A DNA stretch of 64,000 bases from Lateolabrax maculatus (lineage: Eukaryota; Chordata; Actinopteri; Acropomatiformes; Lateolabracidae): NCBI GenBank assembly GCA_031216445.1, contig CM062206.1, positions 6,146,001 to 6,210,000 on the forward strand. The letters are read 5' to 3'. Every line of letters begins with the position of its first letter. Positions within the stretch are counted from its first letter, which is position 1. Under the pieces are notes generated by a model that was not told the DNA's origin, made no database searches, and saw only the letters and a program-made list of their open reading frames with translations. Shown here one piece after another: positions 33,606 through 47,379 of the stretch. The position numbers were made by a program, and so were the translations under genes.

Positions 33606-34476
33606 GTTTCTGACTCACGCACAGGAGCGCGGTGAAAAGGTGAGACTTGTGACGGTCGGCCGGCTGAAGCGTGCGGCGCCGTGCGGTTACGTAAAAGTCC
33701 GCCCTGGAAGTTGCATAAATACCGTAATGCTCTGGAGAAATGGCCGTCCAAGAAACTGTGGCAAACTCCGTTCACACATCAGACCATTTAGGTAGTTAGT
33801 AGCGTACTGCTTGAACGGTCATTTGTCAGCGTTAGTGTTGGCTATAAAAACAATAATTAAGGTTTGATGTTAAATTCGGCTTACAAATATGCCGATGAAC
33901 CATTTAGAAAAAGTTAAATATCAACTTTTACAGTGGATTAATACGGTCCGCTGTGGCTCGTTTGCGCACTTTCTTCAAGATGTCATGTGGCGCACAGAAA
34001 TACAAAGTAACCATTAAAAGCTATGAAACAACGCTGAATGTCACATTATATATATGCCGAATGTCAGACTGTATCTTAATAATGATTGTTATGCATTTAA
34101 TCATGTTAAATTATCTGTTTCTATTTACCGGTAAGAAAGAAAACCTAAAATTACATGTTTTTTCTATGGAGTCTTGTACAATGTTTTATTGAGTTCCAGG
34201 CTCTTAAATTTCACACTTTCCCAATTAAAAACAACGTTTGTTCAACTATGAGTCGTATTTTTGTTGTAAAATCTCTCTGAAAAGTACCATAGTAATGTTT
34301 TACAACGCAATAAAGACAAAAAGGATTTCACCTGCCGTAAAACGTCTCTCGGAGATGCGAGGCTTTACGGTAAAGGGAGGCGGGACTAAACTTTAACCAG
34401 GAAGTTGACGACGCCGCTCCGCTCCCTGTTTACACATGTTTGCAAGTTCACGTGGAGAACATTTTTCCTTATTAAA
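33606..34476. promoter_or_regulatory. Divergent nudt6/afg2a promoter region
   Basis: Start codons of nudt6 (minus, 33605) and afg2a (plus, 34477) are 871 bases apart. The nudt6 side is GC- and CpG-rich up to about 33720. It holds a perfect TTACGTAA (33687-33694), the PAR-bZIP/NFIL3 D-box type site. The afg2a side has GGGAGGCGGGAC (about 34375-34386, Sp1-like) and CAGGAAGT (ETS-like, 34398-34405) just before the gene. The middle is AT-rich, so these may be two promoters rather than one. Confidence 0.55.
33687..33694. promoter_or_regulatory. nudt6: D-box/PAR-bZIP site TTACGTAA
   Basis: A perfect eight-base palindrome 82 bases upstream of the nudt6 ATG. In fish, D-boxes mediate light- and redox-responsive transcription of several repair and clock genes. 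Whether this one is used is unknown. Confidence 0.4.
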
Positions 34477-37400
34477 ATGTCTTCAAAGAAAAACAAAAGC
34501 AAATCGAAAAAGGCGAGTGAAGGGGACAGCTCGCTCCTGCTGAAGGACGGATCCAGCGACTCCTCCAGCCTGCACACGTCCAGCCACGACGGAGGAAGCT
34601 GCAAAAGTTTGAACAGCAACTCATTCACTGTAATGGATTTCATTGAAAAAGGCGAGACTTTGTCCAACTTTGACACGTCGATCAGTTGTAGCGTATGCAA
34701 AAGACCTTGTTGCACTCAGGGCTGCAGGTGGACGCAGAGATGCTGATCTACCTGTAAAGTTTCCACCTGTGCTTGTTCAGTCTGCAGGCAAACATGCATT
34801 TTTTGTAGTTTTGTCTACATGGATTTGGATTGGATTCAAAGCCAGACACTGACTGGTGCTTTCAGCTCATCCATATTGTGTGACAGACACATCATGTGGA
34901 TATCTTCCATAGTTACAGTGTTTTTAGGGTGAAAGGGACATTTTATACCAAAATGTCTAACTGTGGAAGATATTTTCTTGATGTGGTTTATCCACCCTGC
35001 CTCAGATTAACTTCAGCTGCACTTTAAAATGTATTTTTGCACAGAAAGATGAATTTGTCCCCCACAAGCACATTAGGAAAATGTCTCTTAATGATCTGTA
35101 TGAACAGGAGGACTGAATACAGCAAGAAAAACAGAGTACACAAGGGCACCTGACTGTTGTTTTAATACCTGAGAAATTAAGTGAATATACTCTTTAAAGC
35201 TGAAAGTCAGCACTTTAACATCAGCATAACATTATGAAGAACGTGTGGTTGTCTTACTGCTTATACAGCGTGATATGGCCTACTTAACTATAACAAATTT
35301 AAAAAATTTTCACATAATTGAGCACATCAACAGTGAATTATCAGCACCAATCAATGCATTCTTCAGAGCAGAGCAGTTATTTGAGTGTTCAGAAATCCAT
35401 AATGTAACACCAAATATTCCTCAGAATGAGTACTTTCACTTTTTATTCCTAACAACATTTACAGCAAATACGTATTTACAATTATTTAAGTAAAGTCTGA
35501 ATGTGGGACTTTTATCTGAGCCTTTTTTGTTTACCATCATATGTTTGTTTATTTCCCTTTACAGCTGATGACAAAACCCCCAAAAGCTGCAGGTCAACTT
35601 TAGCCCAACTGAGCCTCAATTCAATGAAGTCGGCCTGCGCGTGCATCGGGAGGCCGGTCCTACTGACGAGTCCCACAGGACAACAAGAGGTGTCCTTTTT
35701 TTTGTAAACAGTGGTGTTGTTATTTTAAAGCTCCATTGTCTAACATATATAACAAGTAATGTTTTGTGTTACTGTCCTTTAATCTTCAGTCAATAGATGC
35801 TTTCTGCCTGTAAATAATTTGTAGCCCTGAAACCTTTTTAAATAATCATTTGTCCATCTCCTCTGTCTTGCAGGTGTGTTTAGGATGGCCGGTTGCCTCC
35901 TTTCCTGGTGGAAAAGTTGGTCTTCAGAAATGTGCTCAGAATAACCTCAGAGTGAAGTCGGGGGACGAGGTGATGCTGCACCCGCTGACCGGTCCTGTGC
36001 TTCAGGCTGAGGAGGTGCTTCTCTCTAACAGGTAACGCTCATCTGCTTCTAGGGGACACACTACACATGCAAACACCATGATTACCACTATACTATACCT
36101 CATTATAGTCACATTACAGTTGCTCGTTTATTAGGCACATACAGCTAAAACTAATGCAGTCTGATACAACAGCACTGCAGCAAATCAGTACCATTCAGTT
36201 TTTGTTGAAACAGAGATGTAGATTCATCTTTATAATGGAAGCTGTAGTTGAATTGATTGTGTTATATTGGAAGGTGTTTCCAATATTTTTCCACCCCTTC
36301 TTGTCAATGAGGGTACACATAATTTGCATATATCACATATTTCACTCTGTCATTTTAACAGAGAAAACCCAGCTTTCATATTTACACTTGTTTCATGAAC
36401 ATCTGCAGTTGCATGCTGCCATCTGCTGGCGACACCTTGTAACTGCAGTCCTAATGCCAAATTATAAACGATCAATAATTAGTATTGTCTCGATTTTATT
36501 TAAATAATAATAATAATAAATAATAATACATTTTATTTGGTGGTGCCTTTTATGACACTCAAGGTCACCTTACATCATATAAAATACAGTGGTAAAACCC
36601 AATAAACAACAGATTAGCAATTCCTTTTTTAATACTACTTGTTATGTTTTATTTATTGCTGTTATTTTATCAATAATACTTGATCCATTTGATCCTATTC
36701 TCTTTATATTTTATCTAATTCATTAGGTTGTGTCATCTTATATGTTTTTCATGTGTTATGTTCTATGTGATTCTGCGCCTGTAAAAAAACATATTTTAAT
36801 GTCAGTAGGACACTTTCCTGGTTAAATAAATTTGTATAGTGTATATCATAGCTATATATTATAGTGTATAATAAATGTGTATAGTTGATTCTCACATTTC
36901 ACTTTTATTCAGGTCAAAAGATGAGACACTAGAGACAGATGAGTTCAAGAACTTCTTTCTGAGGTCTCTGGGTAAGTGTGTTGGATGTTTATTGACCCGT
37001 TAGTAGAAAGCACTTTTAGAGTAGGGGTGGAAATCTTTGGGAATCCTACAAAACGCCAAATTAAACATAACCGGAACTCAAGCGAACAGGTCTTGATCAA
37101 GGTCACTTCTGAAAAGTGTCAGTATGCAGCTTTTTGAATGAAAAAAAAATGACAGTCCTCAGTTTGTGTGAGTATAAAGAAGTCAAAGTGTTCTTTAATG
37201 ACCAACAATGTTTTTAGACAAAGCAGAAGTAGAATTTTCTTTTTGAATTGTTGTTTTTGTTCAGCTTTATTACGGTCCAGACTTCCATGTTTCCTTTGGT
37301 GGAATAACTCTACTGGTTTGTCTGTCTTGTGTCAGTTGGGAACATCATTTTGCCAGGAAACGTCATCCCCCTGACCTACTTCGGCCGGCCATGCAGTCTC

Positions 37401-37992
37401 CGGGTCGAGAGCATAAGAGGGGAGGACGGTGTCACCCTCTGCCGACCGGCTCCTCCCTCAGGACTGGGCCCTGACCCGGAGGAGTCCTCCGTCATGAACT
37501 CCGTGCTGGACTCCACGTCAGCCGACCTCTCCCTGCAGCTCAGCTTGCTCACCGTGGATGACGCTGACGCTGACGGGGCACCGAGCACGCCTGGAGAGCC
37601 CAGACACGCAGTCAGCACCCCACTCCGACCAGCTCACCTCCCTTTTCTCTCCTCACCCTCTGCTCCCTGCACTCCTTCCTACAACTCCCAGAATCCTCCC
37701 GCAGGCTCTGCTGAGGATGCCGTCAGTCCGGAGAGCTCCCTGAGCTCGGAGCAGGCAGAGAAAATCCCCACAGCTCCCCCTGGCGGTGCACTGAGTACAG
37801 ACACCTTCTACTGCCTCTCCTGCTCCACTAAAGTCAGTTTCAGAGACAGAGCAGGTCAAGAGGATGCAGATGCAGAAGCTAAAAGGTCAAAGGTCACATA
37901 CAGCATGATCGGCGGGCTCAGCAGCCAGTTGGACGCCATCAGGGAGACCATTGAACTTCCTCTGAAACACCCCGAGCTGTTCTCCAACTATG
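34477..37992 (+). CDS. afg2a: afg2a exons 1-5: N-terminal substrate-binding region and linker
   Basis: Exon 1 encodes a Lys/Ser-rich tail (MSSKKNKSKSKKASEG) and a short conserved TVMDFIEKGE segment. Exons 2-4 encode the double-psi beta-barrel-like N domain (MKSACACIGRPVLLTS; WPVASFPGGKVGL; VKSGDEVMLHPL). The 657-base exon 5 starts VGNIILPGNVIPLTYFGRPC, then runs through an acidic, Ser/Pro-rich linker with little conservation (about residues 210-350). It ends with TYSMIGGLSSQLDAIRETIELPLKHPELF, the entry to AAA domain 1. An out-of-frame ATG at 34436 opens a 35-codon frame that overlaps the true start. Confidence 0.92.
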
Positions 37993-40900
37993 GTGGGTCA
38001 GAGGATTTAATGTCATTCCACATGCAAACATTAGACTTTAAAACGGAAGTATTCAAAGATCTAATCAGGGTGTTTTCTGTGCAGGGATCCCACCTCCCCG
38101 AGGAGTACTTCTGTATGGTCCCCCTGGCACAGGGAAGACTATGATTGGACGAGCCATAGCCAATGAGGTTGGAGCTCACATGACGGTGATCAACGGCCCA
38201 GAGATCATGAGCAAGTACGAGTTAAATTGCTGAAATGGGGGGGGGGGGGGTTATTCTGTATGGACAACAGTATTATAATGCACTCCACCCTGCACGTGAT
38301 CTGAATTCATGATTAAATAGTAGATTAGTTGACTTCAAGACTTATGTTGTTTGATGTCTTTACAGGTTCTATGGTGAAACAGAAGCGAGGCTGAGGCAGA
38401 TATTCACTGAAGCGTCTCAGAGGTAAACTTTGGATCCAGCTGCCCGTAAATTACCATCATCGCCGCTATCATAGTCACTTTTAGTTGCAATAAATGTAAT
38501 TTGTTTTGTGCAATAATATAGACTCTATAATAAGTAAAATAAAATAAAAATGGATGTGCTTACAGTATAAAATCAACCATCAAGCACATTTAATAAAAGA
38601 GAACTAATGAAATTTGACTAATAACTTAACACTTTTTAAATAAAGGTTTAAAAATAGTGTGTTGAAGATTTGCTGTATGTCATCATCAGCTTGTGATTTT
38701 GGTTCTTACAGTCTTGTCAGTCATTTTGTAAACCTGATGTAGAGCGTGAGTGTGCAACATCTCTCACATTTTCACTTGATTTACAGACAACCTGCGATAA
38801 TCTTTATTGATGAGCTGGATGCTTTGTGCCCAAAGCGAGAGGGAGCGCAGAATGAGGTGGAGAAACGAGTTGTTGCATCTCTCCTGACTCTGATGGATGG
38901 GATCGGTTCAGTGAGTATCCTTGTTACCCATCTACTGTAAACCAAAACATCTGTTACTCAGTAGGACTGCAGCTGATGATTATTTTCATTATCAATTAAT
39001 CTACCAAATATTTTCTTTTTCTTGATTTGTTTCTTGTTTTGTCCAACTAACTGGCCAAAACTCAAAGATTAGTAATATTTTGCCATTTTCGGTTGAAAAA
39101 TGTCTTAAATCATAAACTGATTATCAAAATGAAATTTGCAGATTCATTTTCTGTCGTTGGACTAATCGATGAATCAACTAATTGTTTCGGCTGTACTTTA
39201 AAGTCGTACACTGGGTGATGAAAGCCGCGTCTGTGTGTCCTTCTTTCATTACTTTTGCTTGCGCTTACAGCACGAAATGGACAGCTGCATGTCTCCATCA
39301 ACCAACAGTCTTTTTTTCATCAGTATCATTACTACAAGGAGGTCTGCTTTACATTGACCGACAAATGCTTGTTCAGCATACTCATGATTTAAGAATATGG
39401 CTCTCTGCAGCAGAACGTGGCTGTCAGGAAATGTCCTCATTGGAAATGCAGATTGTCATGCAGAAACCATCTCTGCATGCTGGACGCCCTTCAGACACTG
39501 TGGGTTGTGTCTCTGGGGTGTTGTTTGTCCTCTGAGCGCTCTGTCAGTGCCTGATGAGAAAAAAGATGATTCCCCCCACACACACCCAATGGGAGCCTGG
39601 GAAACAAATCACCTAAGGTTGCCATGACCTGCCAATTTGGCATAACTTTATCAGCAAAGTACATCTCCATGTGCCCAGGCAGAAAAGAGCCCTCACTTGG
39701 ATTGGTGATATTATACAGATACACCAGCTCCCAGCCTGCTCCCCGCTCCCGTCTGTTTTCCAGACCAGATGATCCATAGGTCATCAGCACTGATTGGTTT
39801 GTGGAATGTGGAGAAAGCACTTCCTGCTCCTCTGCATTCTTGCTTGCACTATAATTTATTTGTGTTTCGATCCCCCCCTGCGGTATTGAAAGGTGGAAAA
39901 AGAAAGGTCTCATCTTGCGGGCAGACCACCCCGAGAAAACACAGGACTGACACAAGTTTAGTGTCTGACCGAGGTCAAACATTCTCCGAGGCTTTGCTTA
40001 TGAAAACCGACCGGATAGAGTTACAAAAGCTCGGTCATAAAGTTAAATACAAGGCTGTTTTACTTAGCTCCTAGAGAGTTGATATTGATGACTCAAAGCA
40101 ACAATTTGCATGTAATTCCTAGTGTATATCTTAGCCAGAACAGCAGATTTGGCAGTGGTAGTTTGAAATGAACCAGTCCATATCCATCATCTGTTATTTT
40201 TTATGCTTTTGAAAAGCAGGCCCTGAGCTACCACAGCTGTGTGAGTGGACAAACACACCTCAACTTCAGTCATTTTCACCGAAAGATTAACATTTAATAC
40301 AACTGGAAAATGCACTGTGCTTTCTGGAATAACATTAGCATCAGTGAAATATTGACATGTATGTTGAATACTTTCTTAGAAATGTCGTGTTGATGGCCTA
40401 GTGGTTAATGTACACACCTCAAAACCTTGTTGTACCCCACTCTTGCTGCTCACGTCACTGTCTGACAAAGGCCAAAAATATAATAATATATAGTAATATT
40501 ATAATACATTTTGTAGCACTGATGTCCCTCTACTATGGTGTCACCCCAACCAAGTTCATACTGTAGGCAGGCAAAAGGATTTGGCTTAATGTCTTATGTA
40601 AAGCCACATATTAATGCCTCACAAAGTTTATTAGTAAGAATGTTTTCACAAACAAGGAATTTTCTTTGGTATATTGGTGCATAACAATAAACAAAGAAAA
40701 TAGGAAGTAAAGTACAAATACTGCAATAAACATAAATATAAAATAAAGTGGAAATATTTACAATACAGAATATGGAAACATTAAAAATATGTGCAATAAA
40801 TCTGTTTTTAAATGAAAGAGCTGTACAGTTGTGCAGTAATGTATTGCTCCAGGGATGATATAGAGAATATGTTCATTGTGCAATCCATTAGATACAAACA

Positions 40901-43618
40901 CAAAAACTAATTTATACACCTTATTCTACATACTGTATGTTAACTCTATCTATGTTTATTTAAAGCAGCACAGTAACATAAAACCACATTAAACCATGAT
41001 AACCAGGACAAGACTGATCTCTGATCTTTTTCCTGCTTCCAGGAGGGTCACTCAGGTCAGTTGTTGGTCCTGGGGGCCACAAACCGGCCCCATGCCCTCG
41101 ACCCCGCCCTGCGCCGACCCGGACGCTTCGACAAGGAGCTGGAGGTGCGTACTAAAAAGACTGCCCTGAATCAGATACGTTTTAGCTCATTTGCCGACCA
41201 GCAGCCATGTGTGTTCATTAAACACCCTCCTGTTTGCTTATTGTAAATTGGTCAAAATAATTAACCTACTGCCTAAGATGGTTTCTGGTTCCTCAAGGTT
41301 CCTTTTTAGGGCCTTGCCACAATTACTTTGAGAATAAATGTCTTTCTGTCCTAAAAACAATTGTTCTATTGATTTCATGATGGCAGGTGGGAGTTCCTAG
41401 TGCTGCCGAGCGTGCAGATATTTTGCAGAAGCAGCTGAGTTTTGTACCGTGCAGCGCCACCCCCGAGGAGCTGACGCAGCTGACCGATGCCGCTCACGGA
41501 TACGTAGGAGCGGACCTCGCAGCTGTTTGCAAAGAAGCAGGTGAGTAAACACTGTCCTACTGTCACGCAGAAAGTCGAAATGCTTTGGAATTTAAAAAAA
41601 AAAAAAACATGTTTCCTAGTTGCAGGAACCTGATGGCATCCACAATGTTTGGAATGGTGAGGGCGGGTACCATGTGGTCTGCAATGTTTTTCACATATTT
41701 CCCCCTTCTCGTCTTTCTCTTCTGGACTACATTATGTACAAAATGTCCCAATATGGCAACAAAAAAGCTTCCTGGATTATTATAAAAATTTGATTAGTTA
41801 CTTCAGTTTTGAACATCAAATGTTGCACAATAGATTTTTAAGTACCTTTTTAAAGGGCCGGAAACAAATTCCTTTAGTACGTTGTCTGTAGTAATGCTTT
41901 TGATCAGGTGCTTTCAAACTTGAGTTGAATAGACTGTGACACATTTTGTTCCCAGCAATGTAGCTATAGATTGTGACAAAGTCATGAATCTATATAATTT
42001 ATATATGTATATATAAAAATTCCACTGAAACCAAAAACATCCACAGCTACTGAGACCAGTTGTGCTGGTCTTTGCTTTGAATTACACTTCCCGAAACCAA
42101 CATAATTTGGGAAACCAAAACAAAGTTGCATATGGCAGCTGACCCAAAAATGCTCACCATCTTTTAGCAGTTTGGTTTGCCTCGTGGGCTCAGGCATCCA
42201 ACCAACAAACAAATAGCATATGAACAACGGTTTGTTATTGAGCTTTAGGTACGTTTGACCCCACCTCTGTTTTGCCCAAACCCCAATTCCTAGTGACTTG
42301 TCTCTTCCTAAATTAGTTTTTAACAATTTTTGCTTTTCTTCTTCGTGGCCGACATGCCTGCAGCCGCTTTGAACCCAGAGGGTCGACCATCCTTTGATAT
42401 TTGCCAAGGAGGAAGTTGGGAGTTTCTGCGGTATTCAGATCCCAGTGAGAAAAACCACTGAAACCACCACTTGTTGTGAAATTCCTTTGCCCCCTCACCC
42501 CTAATGCCACAAACCAATCCACCTCACATCCTGTGGACAAGCATATTGGCTTATGTACAGTATGTGTGCGTGTGAATGTGCTTGATTGTGGGTGTACGTG
42601 TGTGATTGTGCGAGCACATGCACATTTGTTTTTCTGTGTGTGACCCCCACATGCCTCCTGGGTGGTCCCAGCGCCTGGGGTACGTGGCGTATTGCATTTC
42701 CAGCTGAGGAGGGAGCTGGGGCTGCTGTGCGGAAGCACTCCGGCGAAGAGCGTGATTTACTGTCCGCAGAGGGCCAGACGTGACTGGCAGTGTTTTCTGA
42801 AAAACCTCCTCACGCCCCGGAGGGAGACAACAACCTCCCCAACCCCGTTTGACTGCTCACTTCCCCCAGCTTCCCCCAAAATCTCCAAACCCAAATCACT
42901 AGACAAACACAGGCCCTCACTAGTACGCCTCAGTACAATTTACAGATCCAGAACGCATTTAATACCTCGTTCTGTCTTTATTTCTTTGTGTTGGCTCATT
43001 CAGTCTTAAATAAAAAATAAAGTACAAATGAAGTTTTACTAAATATTTAGCTATTTATATTTAACTATCCTGGCTATATCTAACCTTTTGGCGTTCGTTC
43101 ATATAAAACAAATGACAAATATACTATATCGCTGAACAATATGCCAAGACATCTGAACAACAGCTTAGGAGAAAATAAAATAAACTGCATAAATTCAACT
43201 GCATGTGTTTAGCGTTTTAGGAAGGTGACTCATAGATCAACTTAACCTAAAAAACAATAATGTTTTGGTTCACGCTCACCATTCTCATCAGCAAAGTTGT
43301 GGGCCTTAAAACCAAAACGATGATCTGAAGGACGCCGAAATGCTTCGTACAACTGCAAAATCGGGTGATAATTATAATTGTATAAACACTACAAGTGACC
43401 ACTTTCACATACAAGTAATCATTTGATCCATTGTTGATATACAGGAGGGTGTGACGCAAAGATGAAATGTTGTAAATAGAGGTTTGACAGTGTGTTACTA
43501 ACCGCCTATGTTTGTCTATTTGTGTGACTTTGGCTTATGGGTAAGGATCCACCCTCACCAAGCTCCCATACCACCACACACTGCTTGGATCGACGTAAAC
43601 AGACACATACAGCCACAC

Positions 43619-43653
<35 letters not shown>

Positions 43654-46600
43654 ACCCTCAAGTTGATATCTGTTTTTTCCTTTTTTGCTTTCAATGAAAG
43701 GAACAAAAGCCGAAGAGGCACAAAAACACATCAAGTAGGAACTGCAGTTGTTTCCTTCTGCTGCTCAGGTAACAATGAGCTGCTCGGGGAACGTACGCAC
43801 CGACGCACCGCTTCCTGAAAAAAAAACACTATATTGCGACGGCTGCAACACGCTCGGGTCACGCACACGATCCTCACCTTGCACAGCTGCAGAGAAGCAT
43901 GCACACATACACGCTTACGGCTTCGATTTTAGATGCACACACAAGAAGCACGTTGTGGTGGGGGTTTCACATCCTGCCTTTAGTACAATACCAACCTGCT
44001 TATAGATCAGAGAGTCAGACTATTTAAATCAATTCTTTACCTCTGGAGAAAGGCAGAGGGAAGGATGACAAGGCCAAGTGGCTGTTTTCTGTGTGTGCGT
44101 TTTTCTCTTTGCGAGCATGTTTGTGTGTGCATAAGAATGGATGGAAAACTTGATGTCATTCGGGAAGCTTTTGTTTGTCCAGTCCAGAGTTGTACGGAGC
44201 CCCAGAAACAACTTCTTGACGACAGATGTGTTATATAATCAGCACTTAATTACAGTTGATCACGGATCAGCCAGTTTTGAATGTAATGCAATGCAAGCGC
44301 ACGCTCATACCAGATCTATTAGTCTGTTTCATCGAGGTCACCTCAAATCCCTTTTAAGCCTCCACTGAACACACAAATTATTACGAAAATCTGGCTTTAC
44401 ATCATGTGCACTGACTAAGGAGATCCAGGTTGAACACCGTGATCTCTTAATGAAAGGTAGGATTTTTAAACCTGGAGATAAAAAACAGGCACCGTCATGT
44501 TCACATGTACTTTTTCTTGCAAATTACATTCATGTTTGTTTGCTTTAAAACTAAAGAACTAAAATTCCACATTTCTGATGAAAAATCCAAATTAAGGTCA
44601 GAGGTCATTGTCCATTGATTGAATGTTATCCATTTCTTCCCTAAAATACTTGCAGATGGGTGATAAATGAAAGGAAACACCAACATTAAGTGTCTTAGCA
44701 AGATATTGGTCCACGATTCAAGTATCTCACAACTCTACACTTTATTTAAAGTGTATAAATACATTCAATCATTGCTTCACTGCTCGTTGCTGCAGGAGGA
44801 AAGGTCAGACCCACTACAGCTGAACTGTTGTTACCCTAAATGAGGACCTCTAGTGGGCAAATGTTATATTGCCGTGGAGGTAAACAGCCAAGCTCAGCTG
44901 CAAGCAGTGAATATCAGCGTGGAGGGCAGATGGACTGACCCCCATTTCTTCACTGATGCAGTGAAATGGATAAAAGCCACTCATGGCCTATTCAGCTATG
45001 CTTTAGAGAGATTACCTGTGTACGTGTCGTTTTTTATTTTAATCTTTCTAACTTTTGAATCAGTAACCCTGTCAGGATTTTACAAGTTAACTACTCAAGC
45101 ACCTCTTAACAATTAAACCACATATCTCCGTAAATCTCGTGTGGATGCTGACTTCTATCAGACTCACTCCTCCAACTCCTCTGAACTTCTTCTGTCTCAG
45201 TTACTGCGTCTGAAGTGGACATGGCTTTCATCATGGTTTCTTGCAGGTTGACAGATTTATGTACACATTTGGATGATCTGCTGGACTGTGTTAGTCTCAG
45301 CAGAAAAATGTACAGCCTGCACGCCAGCAACTCTATTTATAAACATCTTTCTGACAGCGTTTCTGTTGCATCTGATGTAGCTCCTCGTCACATCGTTCTG
45401 ACCGGGCTTTATGTCAGACGTGTGTCAGCACGCACGCTGTTACCGGAGAGGCTGACACAGATAGAACCATCGTAGAAGTCCCAGGTTTTATTGCTTGTTA
45501 CCTGCAGAACTGCTGCACCGCGGCTCCACGTCTGAGTCGCATTTTGTAACTCTATCGCCTTTCAGCTATTAGAAGGTGCACAGAAAGTTTGATTTTGGCA
45601 AATTACAAACAAATAGTACCACACTCTTACTACACTTAATATTAATTTCATATTATACTATGTGTATAGTTCAGGCTTTTGTTTTATTATTAGATTTAAT
45701 AAACCAAAATCAACGTAAGAGCTGAACAAAGACAGACATTTTGGCTAAGTGCCTTTATCAACATCATACTCAATGTATGTCCTTTTTAAAACTTAAAAAA
45801 AAACAAGTCTATTTCTTTTTAGTGTAGTAATACAGCAATTTTATAAGAAAGAAGCATAGATAAAGATAACTAACTTTAAAAAGAAAAAAGCAGTAGCAGA
45901 AATACTAGAGTTATGTGTTAGAAGAACAGTGGTTCTTATTCTGGGGATATAAATAAATAACTAATAATGTATTATTTAATAAATACATTTTGGGAGGGGA
46001 TAAGGGATAAACCAGATGGAAATATTTCTGATATGCAAAAAATATATTTTGCCTCTAAAGATCCTTAAAACGAACAGACTGTGAAAGAAAAATCACTCTT
46101 TAGTGAAACTCATCACAGCTCATGAACACACTGAGGCCCTGACCTGTAACAAGGGGTCACAGATAGACAGCACGTCCTCGCCTCAAGCCAAAAGGGTTAA
46201 GATCCAACAGCTGTTGCAGAACTGTGAACCTATTGTGTGTACTGTATGTGAAGGAGATGAAATGGGCACATATTGTTGTGCTGATTCGAACACAAAGAGA
46301 CAGCCAACAGAAGGTGTTGTATTTATATTTTTGCACAAGATCCCATAAAACATTTCCTCCGATAAAACCACATAGGCACTGATTTCCTCTGATCTTATTT
46401 CCCCAAACGTTACATTGACCCTGTTCCCAGCTCAGCACAGATTATACAAAACAGCTCTTGATAATGAAATCCCTCTAGGTGTTTTGTGTGGTATTGGAAG
46501 CTATCATGTGGTCTCGTGGAGCCTCACAGACTCTGGGCGTCTCTCTGTCGTCCTGTTGGCGTTCAACTGATCCCGGTGCTCGCAGATGACTCATTTCCAC

Positions 46601-47348
46601 AGTCTAAACAGTGCGAATTGTGTGTGTGTGTGTGAGTGAGAGGGCGCACGTTTGTTTCGAGCGTGTACGCGTGTGCATGCTTGTTTGGTTTGTGCCACAT
46701 CCGGACACACTGTTTACAAGCCTCTCTAAACAGGGGAAGCCCACTGGAACAAAAAGGGCCAGTAAAATTGATTATGTGGAATAATAAACACACAACTCTG
46801 CACTTTGTCAGCTGAAAGCCTTTTGGTTAGCCTCGTACTTAAATGCAAAAATCAGGCTCAATATTTAACATCCACTTCGCCAACTTAGACTAAACGGCCT
46901 AAATGATTTACTCGGTAATTGCGCAAAGTGATTTGGCTAACACTTCAATCCTCCAAGCCTAAATACTTACTACACTGTGTAGAAACAAGGAAGAAAAACG
47001 GCGTCAAAAATGAGCCGAGTTTCGTGTGTTTGACATAAATTCTGCAGGAGAAGACTAAATGGGCCAAACACGTCTGAATGCTCACCGATGTTTACAGCAG
47101 CGGCCTTGCCTTATAAAGCGCTTTTCCCAACTCGTCTGTCCTTTTAAAGACACTTCAGGAATTTCGGGACAAGTCACATAAATATCAGTCGGATCAGCAT
47201 GTGAAGTTTATTTGAGGCCTCTGTTTATAAAATCCGGAAATGTGCTGCTTGTACTCCTTAACCCCGGCACTTACCTTTACCCAGTGACAGCTGTGTGTGT
47301 GTGTGTGTGTGTTCTGTAGCATGTACTGTGTGTGTGTGTGCACGTGTG

Positions 47349-47379
<31 letters not shown>

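Larger units (their letters stand above)
39199..41042 (+). other. afg2a: afg2a intron 8, right part
   Basis: Besides MITE-like copy D to its left, this part has a GC-richer stretch at 39490-39980 with open frames on both strands but no recognisable protein, a tRNA-SINE-like relic at about 40391-40500 and a LINE-tail-like A-rich repeat at about 40620-40900. Confidence 0.5.

Noticed and set aside
42313..42738. A 141-codon minus-strand frame in afg2a intron 10
   Set aside because: Low-complexity Thr/His repeat content over CA-rich sequence and no known domain.
45215..45475. An 86-codon plus-strand frame preceded by an acceptor-like TTGCAG, considered as an extra exon
   Set aside because: No known protein match, and the afg2a frame joins exon 10 to exon 11 without it. 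Kept only as possible non-coding conservation.
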